Positions 26,401 to 35,126 are shown, counted from the stretch's first letter. The stretch is 42,821 bases of DNA from Xylanivirga thermophila (GCF_004138105.1 NZ_RXHQ01000023.1:1-42821); one strand, 5' to 3'. Notes: generated from the sequence alone by a model not told the origin. Program-made: numbers and translations.

Positions 26401-28768
26401 ATGTATCTTTTTCATCTCCATAAAAAAAACTTACATTGTTATCATGTACCACTTTTAAAAACGCGTAGTACAACCATTCAATAGGCGCATTTCCCCTACC
26501 ATATTCTTTTTCTAATAACTTGGCAGCAAGAAACAATGCTTGTCTCCCTGCATCTCCATCTGAAGCTATAGTTAAATCTCTAGCTAATGTAGCCGCACGT
26601 TGTCTACTATCAGAAAAAAGCAAAACCTTCTTTCCTTCATTTTTGAGCTTTTTGTTTCTTGAAGGCTGTGTCCATAGTTGTTCTGTAACAATATTTGCAA
26701 ATGGTTCATTTCCTCTAGTTCTAAAAGGAGTTAATCTTGTTTTGTCCCTCCCACAATTTGGACAAGTATTGAAAGTATTATATTTTGTAGGAATTAGAAC
26801 TTTTATAAAATTATCATTTTCTTCATATTTTTCATTATAATCAAACAACATTCCTGTTCTTGAATCAATATATCCTATTGCTGAAATTTGCTCTGCCTTC
26901 TTTTTATTCATATCTTTTTTAAAGATATCATTTCTGCCCTTTGGCACTATCCATAAATGTATCTCTTGTGGGTCATATAATAGCTTACTCTGCTCCTGCC
27001 ATAAAAAATTATCAGGATCCTTATTATCCTTGAAAGCACGTATAAATAACGTCCCACATCGCCTATCACCGATTAATTCAAATACCCTAGCTCCACACTT
27101 CTTGCAGGTGAAACTCGGATTTTCATCTATATTACCTAATTTTATACCCATAACTTCGTGACTGCATGAGCAGCTTGGATTTAAACAGGCAAATATGCCG
27201 TTTAAACCTTTAAACAAAAGATGCACTCTAGATGGCAATAAAACTTTATTTCCCTTTGATTTTGCTAACGTCCCAAGTGAAATCAATATTTCAGTTGCCT
27301 TTTCAGCTTTAATCTGATCTGTACTTGTAAAAATACTGCTGGCTATTTTTCCAAATTCTACTCCATGACCACTGCATAACTTTATTAATTCCAACATAGG
27401 CGGATACTGGGATAAGTTATTATATAGATATTCGTAAATATTCCCACTTATCTGTCCCCAACTCAGTCCCTGTGACAATATCTCGATTTGAGATTTTACT
27501 TCATTATCGCTTCCCTGCAATCTGTCATAATCTAATTTTGTTAAAATTTCTATATCCTTGTCACTACCTTTACCATTCCCTTTGATATCCTCCATTTTAC
27601 CTCGTATAATTGAAAAGCTGTTTTTATTTAAATCTTGTCCTGTCAATCCACAAGCAAATTCCACTATTTTATCATCGTTCCCATCCGGTACACTTGCACT
27701 AGTAAGTATGCATCTAAGTTTATCTCTTCCAATTTCCAGCTTATCCATAAGTCTCCTAATCAATAGTGAGACTTCTCCACCAGATGCTCCCCTATACATA
27801 TGCGCCTCATCCATCACAAGTAGTAGCTTGTTTTCATCAGAACTATTTAACCAATTCCTTGTTTTATCCCAAAAGCACTGTTCAATAGGCCTCATCAACA
27901 TAAATTCAAGCATACTATAATTTGTTATTAAAAGATCCGGACATATCTTCTGCATCTCTTTACGGGTAAATAATTCAGAATCATCTATTCCGGTGATTTG
28001 CTCTCCCTTTAAGAGTTTTTTTGCAAAAGCATTCAAATCTTTTGAAGGTATCCTTCCTATATTATATAACTCTTCAAATATTTCTTTTGGACAATTAATA
28101 TAATTTTGCGATATTAATTTCCCCAAATCCTTATTTTTATCTGAATTATCCTCTCCGGCATAAGGAGTTCTACCAGTATACATTCCAAACCGTGGTCTTC
28201 TAATACAATCGTGGGATAAAAATTTTATAATATTCATAAATGCATCATCAGATTTACCAATAATTTTCCTAATTCTACCAAGCTGATCTGAAACCAGTGC
28301 ATTCATAGGATATAATATCAAGGTTCTAACACCTTCTATTTCCCATGTATCTGGAGACAAGTGAGCCTCTCTGATCATTTCAGTCAATATCGGCCAAATA
28401 AAGCATTCAGTTTTTCCAGAGCCTGTCCCTGTGGTAATCAAGAGATCCTTTTCGCTGTAAAAATCCTCCAAAGCCTTTGCTTGGTGGTAAAACGGCTTGT
28501 TAAATACTCCCAGATTATTCTCCATAAGTAGATTTAGATATTTTCTTATATTATCCGGTAAGTATACACTGTCAAACCCATCTTCCATAATTTTATAACT
28601 CTGCGTTGCTTCTATATAGGGCTCCTGAAAAAGCACTCCCTTCCTAGTTAATAAATCTTTAGTTGCTTCAAGTAACAGTTCATTTTCAGCAAAATATTGT
28701 GCTTTTATGTAGTTTGACAACCTTTGTTTCAGTCTATCATGCGTTTCTCTAATTCCATATTCACTCAC
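23477..28768 (-). CDS. Giant DUF1998 superfamily-2 helicase (DruE-like)
   Basis: 1763 residues, GTG start with AAAGGGG upstream. Helicase core: motif I TGTGSGKT (113-120), Ia LYPMNALVSDQ, LLITNYSMLEFML (279-291), motif II DEAH (320-323), motif III TSAS (356-359), and motifs V-VI far downstream in CTTTMEVGIDIGSL and QQRAGRAGRKGS. A ~700-residue insert with zinc-knuckle pairs (CPNCGR, CNRC/CIYC, CGAR) separates the two RecA halves. The C-terminal DUF1998 region has LYDSLSSGAGYSS and a four-Cys cluster CNCDSSCPNC (about 1631-1641). The size and plan match helicases of Druantia (DruE) and relatives of DISARM helicases and MrfA. It ends an operon of four overlapping genes and should be its motor on DNA. 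Confidence 0.88.
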   Translation of the reverse strand: MSEYGIRETHDRLKQRLSNYIKAQYFAENELLLEATKDLLTRKGVLFQEPYIEATQSYKIMEDGFDSVYLPDNIRKYLNLLMENNLGVFNKPFYHQAKALEDFYSEKDLLITTGTGSGKTECFIWPILTEMIREAHLSPDTWEIEGVRTLILYPMNALVSDQLGRIRKIIGKSDDAFMNIIKFLSHDCIRRPRFGMYTGRTPYAGEDNSDKNKDLGKLISQNYINCPKEIFEELYNIGRIPSKDLNAFAKKLLKGEQITGIDDSELFTRKEMQKICPDLLITNYSMLEFMLMRPIEQCFWDKTRNWLNSSDENKLLLVMDEAHMYRGASGGEVSLLIRRLMDKLEIGRDKLRCILTSASVPDGNDDKIVEFACGLTGQDLNKNSFSIIRGKMEDIKGNGKGSDKDIEILTKLDYDRLQGSDNEVKSQIEILSQGLSWGQISGNIYEYLYNNLSQYPPMLELIKLCSGHGVEFGKIASSIFTSTDQIKAEKATEILISLGTLAKSKGNKVLLPSRVHLLFKGLNGIFACLNPSCSCSHEVMGIKLGNIDENPSFTCKKCGARVFELIGDRRCGTLFIRAFKDNKDPDNFLWQEQSKLLYDPQEIHLWIVPKGRNDIFKKDMNKKKAEQISAIGYIDSRTGMLFDYNEKYEENDNFIKVLIPTKYNTFNTCPNCGRDKTRLTPFRTRGNEPFANIVTEQLWTQPSRNKKLKNEGKKVLLFSDSRQRAATLARDLTIASDGDAGRQALFLAAKLLEKEYGRGNAPIEWLYYAFLKVVHDNNVSFFYGDEKDTFKSQFHNYCELYAHKQKIRYNSMKGKIGNPPEMFYQLLLKNISDSYRSFNNLCLGQVVLVEGGDEGEDIDETLEMIEEQIQIDIKTIRDIYNVWIQDLIVKDIAIFPEVKDSVRASILPYDRAGFGVDEKAKLPLFLRKILKNNGISEGKMNILAQKFHLMTKQGDDSDRNHNRRYILPGIVTLKTNEDSIWYRCNRCAGTSTFTLFDSCIYCGSDKHIRKLSRDELKRYDFWRKPVIQAINGAAIKNITTEEHTAQLSHKDQRQKIRSTTEEYEMRFRNIVFEEDSEPIDVLSCTTTMEVGIDIGSLTAVGLRNIPPMRENYQQRAGRAGRKGSAVSTIVTYTEDGPHDSWYYKKPEKMISGDPRIPWIDYNNNKLIKRHLNMIFLQEYFIEMDRSIDDIDTISFFNRDDRENYENFIRWLNIKIPIEAKRTSILIPDSSDFNWENYKQCFINELQALGESVLNNPIKYTRTNAPKTGKDEVEQDNSVTLLNTLFTEGFLPTYSFPRNVVNFYIEDNYGNIIESPERRIDIALSEYAPGRMIVVNKKSYISGGIYNHYTKYNKEFKYKAAEPWLEMKEYNKKVYCCKNRNCGWFGLESNDLKCPLCGSTVEEHTMIKPWGFAAREGKNIPETRDNQEYSAISIPSYSSMPQDLSKMESISKTGLMKMENRADQQIIMINKGPKEEGFNLCTKCGAIDPEECLETEKRNRKRPYRIPICKSDNQSCSHDRETVFLGYDFKTDMLVLELKLEKDKINIEEQNLNIWVIPALTTLAETLALSASDELDVEFSDLKSGYRIRYDENCIYADVYLYDSLSSGAGYSSRVADLIDNVLNNVEKRLKSCNCDSSCPNCIRHFWNQSVHENLDRKAGLQLLKWVRDGEIATELSETEQKKYLDKIDTIVKLQYGDNYGMIKGNGDSYFCVNIKGNIKPIKVYPAMCATSSIKNNDNAILIPDRLFRVAISNAWKIVRKAFL

Positions 28769-28782
28769 ATCTTACATCCCCT

Positions 28783-29844
28783 TTAAATATCAATATATTC
28801 AATTTTAATACCTAGATTAGTTAGCAATTTTTCTACTTCATCCCATATAAAATTAGGTATAATTCTGTAATAAAAATCATTAAAAAATCTTCCAGGCCAT
28901 GATGACATAAGTATGATTCTCATTTCAGGATTAGGTAATATACTATGACAATGTAATAATATATAATCATTATATTTTTTTGCTTTAAAAATCGCTGGTG
29001 TTTCATTATGACTATCAAGCATATACATTATTCTATATATTTCCTTTTCTTCATAATACCATTTATCAAGTCTAGCGCTATATATTTGATCTTTATCTCT
29101 GTTGACTAATAAATAGCCACCACCCACTTCTATACTTTTCAATAAAGATAAACCTCGTGCAAGTTTTCCCTTAATAAAATCTTGCCATACTTTGTTATAG
29201 AAAAGTCCTGTACCGGTTTTAAAGATTTTATATTTTCCGTCTAAATTAGCTTCTTTCCAAAGTACAGAATCCAAAAGAATATGATAATATTCACCATAGG
29301 TATAATTGGGCAAATTAAATATTTCCTTATAATTCTCAGAACATTTTGTATCTTGCATCCACCTCCCCAATCCAACTGATATTAATGTTTTATTAGAGTT
29401 TTGCCACTGTTCACCACCTAAGACAAGTTCGTTATTCTTGAAAGCAGCATTTCTAATTGGTGAATTAGTCAGCCTTCTTGCATCATTAAGTCTTGATAGT
29501 TCATAACAAAAAATTAAATTATCAATTATATTACTGGCAATAGTGCTACTTTGAATCTCAATTGACCCATTACCAAACCAAGTCTTAGAATGAGGAATTA
29601 CCGTTAGCATTCCGTATGCAATTTGTGTTAATCTAGATTGAATGTGCATTATGTCTACATTATGGTAATTGCTATTTGCCGCTTCTTCATTTAAATCAGT
29701 GTATGATTCTCCCAATACCAAATTCCTTGCCCAAGCCGCTAATGCGGTATAGACTAGCCTGTTTCCATATTCCTCATTTGTTTCATCGCTATATTTTCCA
29801 ATATTTAAATCAAATGATATTTGTTTTATTAGTGAATTATTCAT
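28783..29844 (-). CDS. Unknown protein of helicase operon (353 aa)
   Basis: 353 residues, no signal or membrane segment. I do not recognise the family. The N-terminal half is helical (VYTALAAWARNLVL, SRLTQIAYGMLTVIP); the C-terminal half has mixed strands and a conserved-looking stretch RIILMSSWPGRFFNDFYYRIIP. Its start overlaps the coiled-coil gene by 8 bp and its end is 14 bp from the helicase, so all are made together. By position it could correspond to the DruD-like member of a Druantia-type set; that is inference from gene order only. Confidence 0.75.
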   Translation of the reverse strand: MNNSLIKQISFDLNIGKYSDETNEEYGNRLVYTALAAWARNLVLGESYTDLNEEAANSNYHNVDIMHIQSRLTQIAYGMLTVIPHSKTWFGNGSIEIQSSTIASNIIDNLIFCYELSRLNDARRLTNSPIRNAAFKNNELVLGGEQWQNSNKTLISVGLGRWMQDTKCSENYKEIFNLPNYTYGEYYHILLDSVLWKEANLDGKYKIFKTGTGLFYNKVWQDFIKGKLARGLSLLKSIEVGGGYLLVNRDKDQIYSARLDKWYYEEKEIYRIMYMLDSHNETPAIFKAKKYNDYILLHCHSILPNPEMRIILMSSWPGRFFNDFYYRIIPNFIWDEVEKLLTNLGIKIEYIDI

Positions 29845-31852
29845 TTAATGCACCTCTAACAATTTCTATCAAATTATCTCCCAGTTGATATTTTTGTATA
29901 TTTTGTTCCAAATCAACTAGCATATTATTACATTTGCATATAAATATAAGTTCGGATCTTAAGTATCCTTCAAAAGCTATCTCTACATTTGATAGTTTTT
30001 TTGCATATGCAATAATATTGGCTCTCAATATTTCATATGGAATACTAAATTTCAAATCACGTATAAGCCTTTTAAGTACTTTGCGCTCATGCTTAAAATC
30101 ATTTGATGAGCTAAATTCTTTTAATACTTTTTGCGCATCACTATTCTCATAATCCATTTTTTTACCCATTTCATATTCGCTTATCATAACAAGAGCAACT
30201 TGATTGAATAAATTATGTGGCATATATTTTATAGAATCTATATTTTCTGTTGATAGCAGTAAAAGCTTATTTGAAAATATCATCTGCGATTTTTCTCTTA
30301 ACAATGGCATCAAGGAATTTTCATTCATTGTGCCAACAGCATCCTCAATTAAAACAACATTCGAGTCTGTCATATTGTAAACTTCTAGCAATTCTTTTGA
30401 GTTTGTATAACCATTTGGCAAAGTAATAATATATGGAGTTTCGCCGCTATATGCAGTACTAATTGCAGTGGCTATTTCTCTAGCCTTGTACCCACAAATT
30501 AGAGGTGTCATACCTGCTGCTAAAATTCCAACAATATAGTTTGCGACTTCATCAGCTATTTTCTTAACGCCTATATTTTCTAGATTGATTGCGATGTTTT
30601 CTGCAAAATCGTATATATTAACGCATTTTTTTATATGTGATGCTTTTTCATTCTTTTTAATGTATAAATCAGTATCCTGAGCTCCAGTATTTTGTACTTG
30701 TATAGGATTGTTAGAATTACATTTTAATAGTGAATCATATAAAGCCTTCTCAATTAGCTTTTTGTCAATGTTTTCAATAAATTCCTTTATGATATTCTTA
30801 TATTCATCTATTTTAATCCCCAACCCTATTTTTTCATTCTCTAACATCTTAATATCATTGTTTAACATTACTTTTGACTTTTTTAACTCTTCACACTCTT
30901 TATCAAGAGAGCTTATTATATTCAATAATTGTTCATGCTCCAAATCCCACTTTTCCTGTGCAATGATACTATACTCATCATATTTTAGATCTATTTGTTT
31001 TGTTAGTTTTTCTATAGTTGAAATTTTTACCTTTATCTCATTTGTTAATTTAATATTTTTTTTATTCATATTTTCAACCTGAATATTTAAAGATTTTATC
31101 TTATCTTGTAAAATATCCATCTCTTTATTTTTTTGGATTTTAATTTCTTCTATTTGAGCACGTAGCAAATTAGAAGCCATTTTTTCATCAGAAATCTCCA
31201 TGTTTTTAGCATATAATTTTTCTTTTATTTCTTTTGTTTTTTGAATCTGATTGTAAATCTCAAGCCTATATTCCTCTTCCATAGCCTTAATTTTATTTTG
31301 ATACTCATTTTCCAACCTTTTAGATATTTCCTTTTCCGTCTTCTTTTTAATATCTATTGTTCTTATATATGCATCAATGTAATTGCTTTGCTCATTACTT
31401 ATATTTTTACCCATTAGCTTAAAAAACAATTTTATATATTCTGGTTTCTTGTACTCCAGCTTCCATGTATCCAAAATCATATCTATTAATTTGTCAAAAT
31501 TAACTATATCATTGTCTGATAAGACTTTTTCTAAAAATTTTTCATCTGAAGTCGTTTCAAAAATATGATCGTTAACCGCATTTATAGCCAAAGTCGTATT
31601 ATATTTTACTTTATTTATAATATTTATATCATATCTCCTTATCCTATCAAAGTATATTTTAGGTAATCTGCCCATCAACCTCTTCGATTTAACATCTATT
31701 CTAAGTCCAGTAGTTACACCTGCAAATGCTTTTGGATACTTCTTAATGGGATCTAAAAGAGATTGCTTAGGAATCATATTTATCAACAAATATACTTCTT
31801 CATCAGTTAATTTATCCAGAAAATCATCTGATAACATAACCCCATTATTCAT
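29837..31852 (-). CDS. Coiled-coil protein with degenerate AAA+-like core (671 aa)
   Basis: 671 residues in three parts: a globular N-terminus (1-160), a long coiled coil (about 165-365, rich in Lys/Glu heptads), and an ATPase-like core. In the core, AAGMTPLICGYKAREIATAI (445-464) sits where Walker A would be but lacks GKT/S; VVLIEDAVG (499-507) resembles Walker B with ED, and KLLLLSTEN (529-537) resembles sensor 1. This looks like a MoxR/McrB-type P-loop fold that has lost nucleotide binding, perhaps a structural or sensing subunit. It overlaps both neighbours by 8 bp. Function unknown. Confidence 0.8.
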   Translation of the reverse strand: MNNGVMLSDDFLDKLTDEEVYLLINMIPKQSLLDPIKKYPKAFAGVTTGLRIDVKSKRLMGRLPKIYFDRIRRYDINIINKVKYNTTLAINAVNDHIFETTSDEKFLEKVLSDNDIVNFDKLIDMILDTWKLEYKKPEYIKLFFKLMGKNISNEQSNYIDAYIRTIDIKKKTEKEISKRLENEYQNKIKAMEEEYRLEIYNQIQKTKEIKEKLYAKNMEISDEKMASNLLRAQIEEIKIQKNKEMDILQDKIKSLNIQVENMNKKNIKLTNEIKVKISTIEKLTKQIDLKYDEYSIIAQEKWDLEHEQLLNIISSLDKECEELKKSKVMLNNDIKMLENEKIGLGIKIDEYKNIIKEFIENIDKKLIEKALYDSLLKCNSNNPIQVQNTGAQDTDLYIKKNEKASHIKKCVNIYDFAENIAINLENIGVKKIADEVANYIVGILAAGMTPLICGYKAREIATAISTAYSGETPYIITLPNGYTNSKELLEVYNMTDSNVVLIEDAVGTMNENSLMPLLREKSQMIFSNKLLLLSTENIDSIKYMPHNLFNQVALVMISEYEMGKKMDYENSDAQKVLKEFSSSNDFKHERKVLKRLIRDLKFSIPYEILRANIIAYAKKLSNVEIAFEGYLRSELIFICKCNNMLVDLEQNIQKYQLGDNLIEIVRGALNE

Positions 31853-33434
31853 TAGATACTCCCCCTAAAGATTTAAAAATATCGTCCATATATTTTACAG
31901 CAGAAATGGGAATTGCATTAGTCTTTATCCAAGTTTCAAGCAATCTATATAATTGAACATTGCTTCTATTAATGTTTTGAGATAATAAGTACAGTAATTG
32001 AAAATAATGATTATCAGCATTAATAGTTGGACCATTACATCTATAAAGCTTCAAAAATTCTCCCTTCCAATCTATATTGCCAGATCCTTCTATCTTGTAA
32101 TTTTTTCTTTTATATGTATATTTCTTTATTCCAAAGGCTCCACTGTTTATTAATAAATTAAAAATATAATCTACATTTTCGAAACATGCATTACTTGAAT
32201 ATATTACATAATCCTTATTAAGCACTGTAGCACAGAATGGGATGTTCGAACTTATATAAAGTTTTCCATCCTTAGGTGGTTTTATATTTGCATCACTAAA
32301 ATCCACTTCTATATCATTTGAGTCCTTGATTACAATTTGCTGCTTTAATTGCTGTTTTTTAATTAAAGATGGATTATATGAAATATTATACTTTATCTCA
32401 GAACTAAATCGTTCATTTTCTTCGTCTGTTATAACAATTGATTTATTTGCATCTACCGTTAATGGTATAATACAATTTTTACCCTCAGTATGATCAATTT
32501 CAAACATTTTATTATATAGTATAAAATATAAATTCTCTTTTTTTGAATTATTAATATATAAAAAAAGAGCCTTACGTTTGTTAAATGTTATTTCATTTCC
32601 TTTAAATACTGCCGGAGGCCATAATGGCAATAGTTCACTTGATTTTTCTACCAGTCTATATCCCTTGCCTTCTATAAATCTTCTGGCTTCCTCAGTAAAA
32701 CTATCTATGCTCATTTCATATACAGCAATAATTTGAGTTGTATATCCCTTTTTAAGAAATATTTCTCCTACTTGCTCAAAACTTATCCCTCTTACCTTTG
32801 GTGGATTATTATAAAACATAATTCTATATGTTTTTCCGACACTAATATCTGCTTTTAATGCAACCCTATATCCACCATCCTTATTGGAATGATATATATC
32901 GTTTTCTATGTCTACACCTCTAATGCCCCACAACCACTTTTGCCTGACATCTGTCAATGAAACTGCAGGTTTGCACTCTATGTAAATCCACTTTTCAATT
33001 GTATTAACAGGATAAAAATATAGTTCATCAACTGTATATACTTTTCTATCTATTTCTGATTGTGCCTTTGTATTTACATAAATTTTAGTTCCTGCTTGTT
33101 TCAATTGCTTAAAGCTTTCTTCACTAATTTGTGGGAAATAGGCTTTAAGTTGAAATCTTCCTTCGTTGCTACACAAATATAATGGGATTCCACCATTATT
33201 TATGTAAATAATATCTAATTTATTATCAATTCTTTTATATGATTTATCCTCATGGTATTCTGGACATGTCCTTTGTTGGGGTGTTCTATCGCGAATAGGT
33301 CTATGATAAAAACAAGCATTTAATCCATCACGAACAAGTACTGGTTCTAAACAATAAGGGCATTTATATGAAAATCCTTTTTTCCCTTTACTATAATGTA
33401 TACGTTTGCCATTACTATCATTAGCATATTCCAT
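31845..33434 (-). CDS. CoiA-like zinc-knuckle protein of helicase operon
   Basis: About 529 residues from the ATG at 33432-33434, which has AGGTG six bases upstream; three more codons are open to a GTG. The N-terminus carries KCPYC...LVRDG...ACFYHRP, a CxxC/CxxxH knuckle like that heading CoiA-type competence proteins, and a following RTCPEYHEDKSY. WIYIECKPAVSLTDVR at about residue 155 places a conserved Glu and Lys as in restriction-endonuclease-like folds (ExK), so a nuclease core is possible. The rest is beta-rich and unrecognised. It leads the four-gene overlapping operon, 8 bp overlapping the coiled-coil gene. Confidence 0.72.
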   Translation of the reverse strand: MEYANDSNGKRIHYSKGKKGFSYKCPYCLEPVLVRDGLNACFYHRPIRDRTPQQRTCPEYHEDKSYKRIDNKLDIIYINNGGIPLYLCSNEGRFQLKAYFPQISEESFKQLKQAGTKIYVNTKAQSEIDRKVYTVDELYFYPVNTIEKWIYIECKPAVSLTDVRQKWLWGIRGVDIENDIYHSNKDGGYRVALKADISVGKTYRIMFYNNPPKVRGISFEQVGEIFLKKGYTTQIIAVYEMSIDSFTEEARRFIEGKGYRLVEKSSELLPLWPPAVFKGNEITFNKRKALFLYINNSKKENLYFILYNKMFEIDHTEGKNCIIPLTVDANKSIVITDEENERFSSEIKYNISYNPSLIKKQQLKQQIVIKDSNDIEVDFSDANIKPPKDGKLYISSNIPFCATVLNKDYVIYSSNACFENVDYIFNLLINSGAFGIKKYTYKRKNYKIEGSGNIDWKGEFLKLYRCNGPTINADNHYFQLLYLLSQNINRSNVQLYRLLETWIKTNAIPISAVKYMDDIFKSLGGVSNE

Positions 33435-33516
33435 ATTTAACACCTGACTTTCTTGTTCTTATGATAATATACTTTTTTATTGCTGCATGCAGATAATATT
33501 CCAATCAAATATATAC

Positions 33517-34518
33517 CTAGCTATAACCAGATATAATTTTTAATATTATGTCCCCATATTTTTCGGTTTTTACTTCTCCAAATCCTGAAACCTGCAACAA
33601 TTCTTCCTTTGAATTTGGCATCTTATCTATTAAATCCATCATCTGTTTATCACTAAAAATATAATACGGCTTTATATTTTCTTCCCTGCTCCTCTGTAGC
33701 CTAAATTCCTTTAGCTGTTTTATCAGCTCAGCTTTATTATGTGTTTGTTTATCTGCATCCGATATATTCTTAAGGAGTAATTCATATTTCTTCGTATAGT
33801 CTGATTTATTAGGTGTATGCAGGGCCAAAAGTCCTTCTGCAAACTCTTTAATATCCCTATCATTAAGAGCCGGCTGCTTAGACTGTTGATAGACATTCTT
33901 GATGTATTTATTCAGTTGATCAGCCCTAATTACCATTTGTTTGACTTCCTTTTTGGCATATCTCGCATTCAATACAGTTTTAGGATTAGCCAATACCACA
34001 ATAGATTTATAGTTTTCATCAAAGTATTTATCAAATAACATCTTAGAAAGCATATTCCCTTTGGATTCCCTTTTTATTTGCCTAAGTATCTCCAAGTGCC
34101 TTTGATTTTGAGTTATGGGAGAATAGATACCCTCTTTTATGCGTTTGCCATTAAGCTCATATTTTCTTATAAAATTGCCTTCACTATCAATATCAATATC
34201 ACCTATAAGATTTTTACATTCTATAATAAACGTAATCTTTCTGGTTACAACTATATAATCAACTTGGGCCGATAGCCCATTTATTTCAAAATGCATATCA
34301 TGCATTATATACATTTGCATACCACTGTTTTTTAACTCAAATGCTATATTCTTTTCACCTATTTCCCCCATTGACGCTAGTTTAATTTCCCTATCTATAA
34401 TATATTTTGCTTTTCCCGATGCCTGCGTCTGCAACTCTTTTAGTCTACATAGAAACTGTATTGTATCACTATCCTCTTTTAGAAATACAGGCTTGTCAAA
34501 AGTATTAAGCAACCCCAT
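33517..34518 (-). CDS. NERD-domain protein with C-terminal HRDC domain
   Basis: 333 residues from the ATG at 34516-34518 (GGAG upstream; the open frame extends three codons to GTG). The NERD nuclease-related domain covers about 50-170: GEIGEKNIAFEL, AQVDYIVVTRKITFIIECKNLIGDI, with the D...ExK pattern of PD-(D/E)xK nucleases. The last ~75 residues (RLQRSREENIKPYYIFSDKQ...LLQVSGFGEVKTEKYG) are an HRDC nucleic-acid-binding domain. NERD-HRDC proteins are common housekeeping-like accessory genes, so it may or may not belong to the defence operon that begins 73 bp downstream. Confidence 0.87.
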   Translation of the reverse strand: MGLLNTFDKPVFLKEDSDTIQFLCRLKELQTQASGKAKYIIDREIKLASMGEIGEKNIAFELKNSGMQMYIMHDMHFEINGLSAQVDYIVVTRKITFIIECKNLIGDIDIDSEGNFIRKYELNGKRIKEGIYSPITQNQRHLEILRQIKRESKGNMLSKMLFDKYFDENYKSIVVLANPKTVLNARYAKKEVKQMVIRADQLNKYIKNVYQQSKQPALNDRDIKEFAEGLLALHTPNKSDYTKKYELLLKNISDADKQTHNKAELIKQLKEFRLQRSREENIKPYYIFSDKQMMDLIDKMPNSKEELLQVSGFGEVKTEKYGDIILKIISGYS

Positions 34519-34555
34519 CTTTCTCACTCCACTTGTTATACTCTTACTTCATTTA

Positions 34556-34640
34556 TTACATTTCTCCATTTACAATAAAAATTTCGACATAAGTCCCATA
34601 AATTCCTTCTATATCCATAAAAAATTTTATAATAATCAGC
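34556..34640 (-). pseudogene. Remnant of a paralogue of the GreA-like Cys-rich gene
   Basis: The minus strand reads FFMDIEGIYGTYVEIFIVNG and then stops at TAA (34556-34558). This aligns without gaps to LFVDRQGTYGAFAEIYNTSG of the gene at 35127-35777 (8 of 20 identical), and the DNA agrees at about 29 of 36 positions over the best part. Only the N-terminal portion remains, so it is a scrap from a duplication or a recombination event. Confidence 0.6.
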
Positions 34641-34672
34641 AGTTCTTAATTGATTTATCGTGTCTTATAATT

Positions 34673-34698
34673 AAAAATAAGCCCTACATAAGTAGGGC
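34673..34698 (-). terminator. Terminator beyond the DUF488 remnant
   Basis: GCCCTAC (34681-34687) and GTAGGGC (34692-34698), loop ATAA, followed on the minus strand by TTATTTTTAATT. It lies about 35 bp after the stop of the decayed DUF488 gene and probably was its terminator. Confidence 0.85.
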
Positions 34699-34732
34699 CT
34701 AACAATCATATCCTTTTCCGTTATAAACCAAT

Positions 34733-35115
34733 TTATATCTTGTCTTGCTCTGTACGGTATCCTATATCTCTGTTTCTCAATTTATAGGCTTCTTTAATAA
34801 GTTGATCTCCTTGAGTTTGAACATCCCCATTTTCCTATATATTCTTTACTTCATATCCATTAAAGCTGGTTTTTCCCAATATTCCTAAAATATGTATCCC
34901 TTTAGTATACAAACTCCTATCTTACATAGCATGCCCAAAGCTACTTGCCCATGAATATATAATACATATTATTCTCGTTCAAAAAGTTTTTTATTTGATC
35001 AGAATTAAATTGGGAAGCATTCTTTGAATAGGGTATACTTCTAACATCTACTATACAGTTAGTATATATATATAATTTTTTAATATATTATTTTTCTTTA
35101 TCATTTCTATACCTT
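34733..35115 (-). pseudogene. Decayed DUF488-family gene
   Basis: Minus-strand pieces read IEMIKKNNI, then CIVDVRSIPYSKNASQFNSD followed by QIKNFLNENNMYYIFMGK, a stop, and after frameshifts DQLIKEAYKLRNRDIGYRTE with a final TAA at 34733-34735. The VDVRS-PYSK-QFN and FLNEN-Y-F-G pattern is that of DUF488 proteins, and LINEAY-LRN is a common end of the clostridial ones. Internal stops and missing middle parts show it is dead. An AT-dinucleotide run near 35065-35085 seems to interrupt the N-terminal part. It lies just downstream of the Cys-rich GreA-like gene. Confidence 0.75.
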
Positions 35116-35126
35116 TTGCATAACAT

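Noticed and set aside
23477-33434. Calling the helicase operon DISARM
   Set aside because: There is one fused helicase-DUF1998 protein, no methyltransferase and no phospholipase-D nuclease, so the defining DISARM set is missing.
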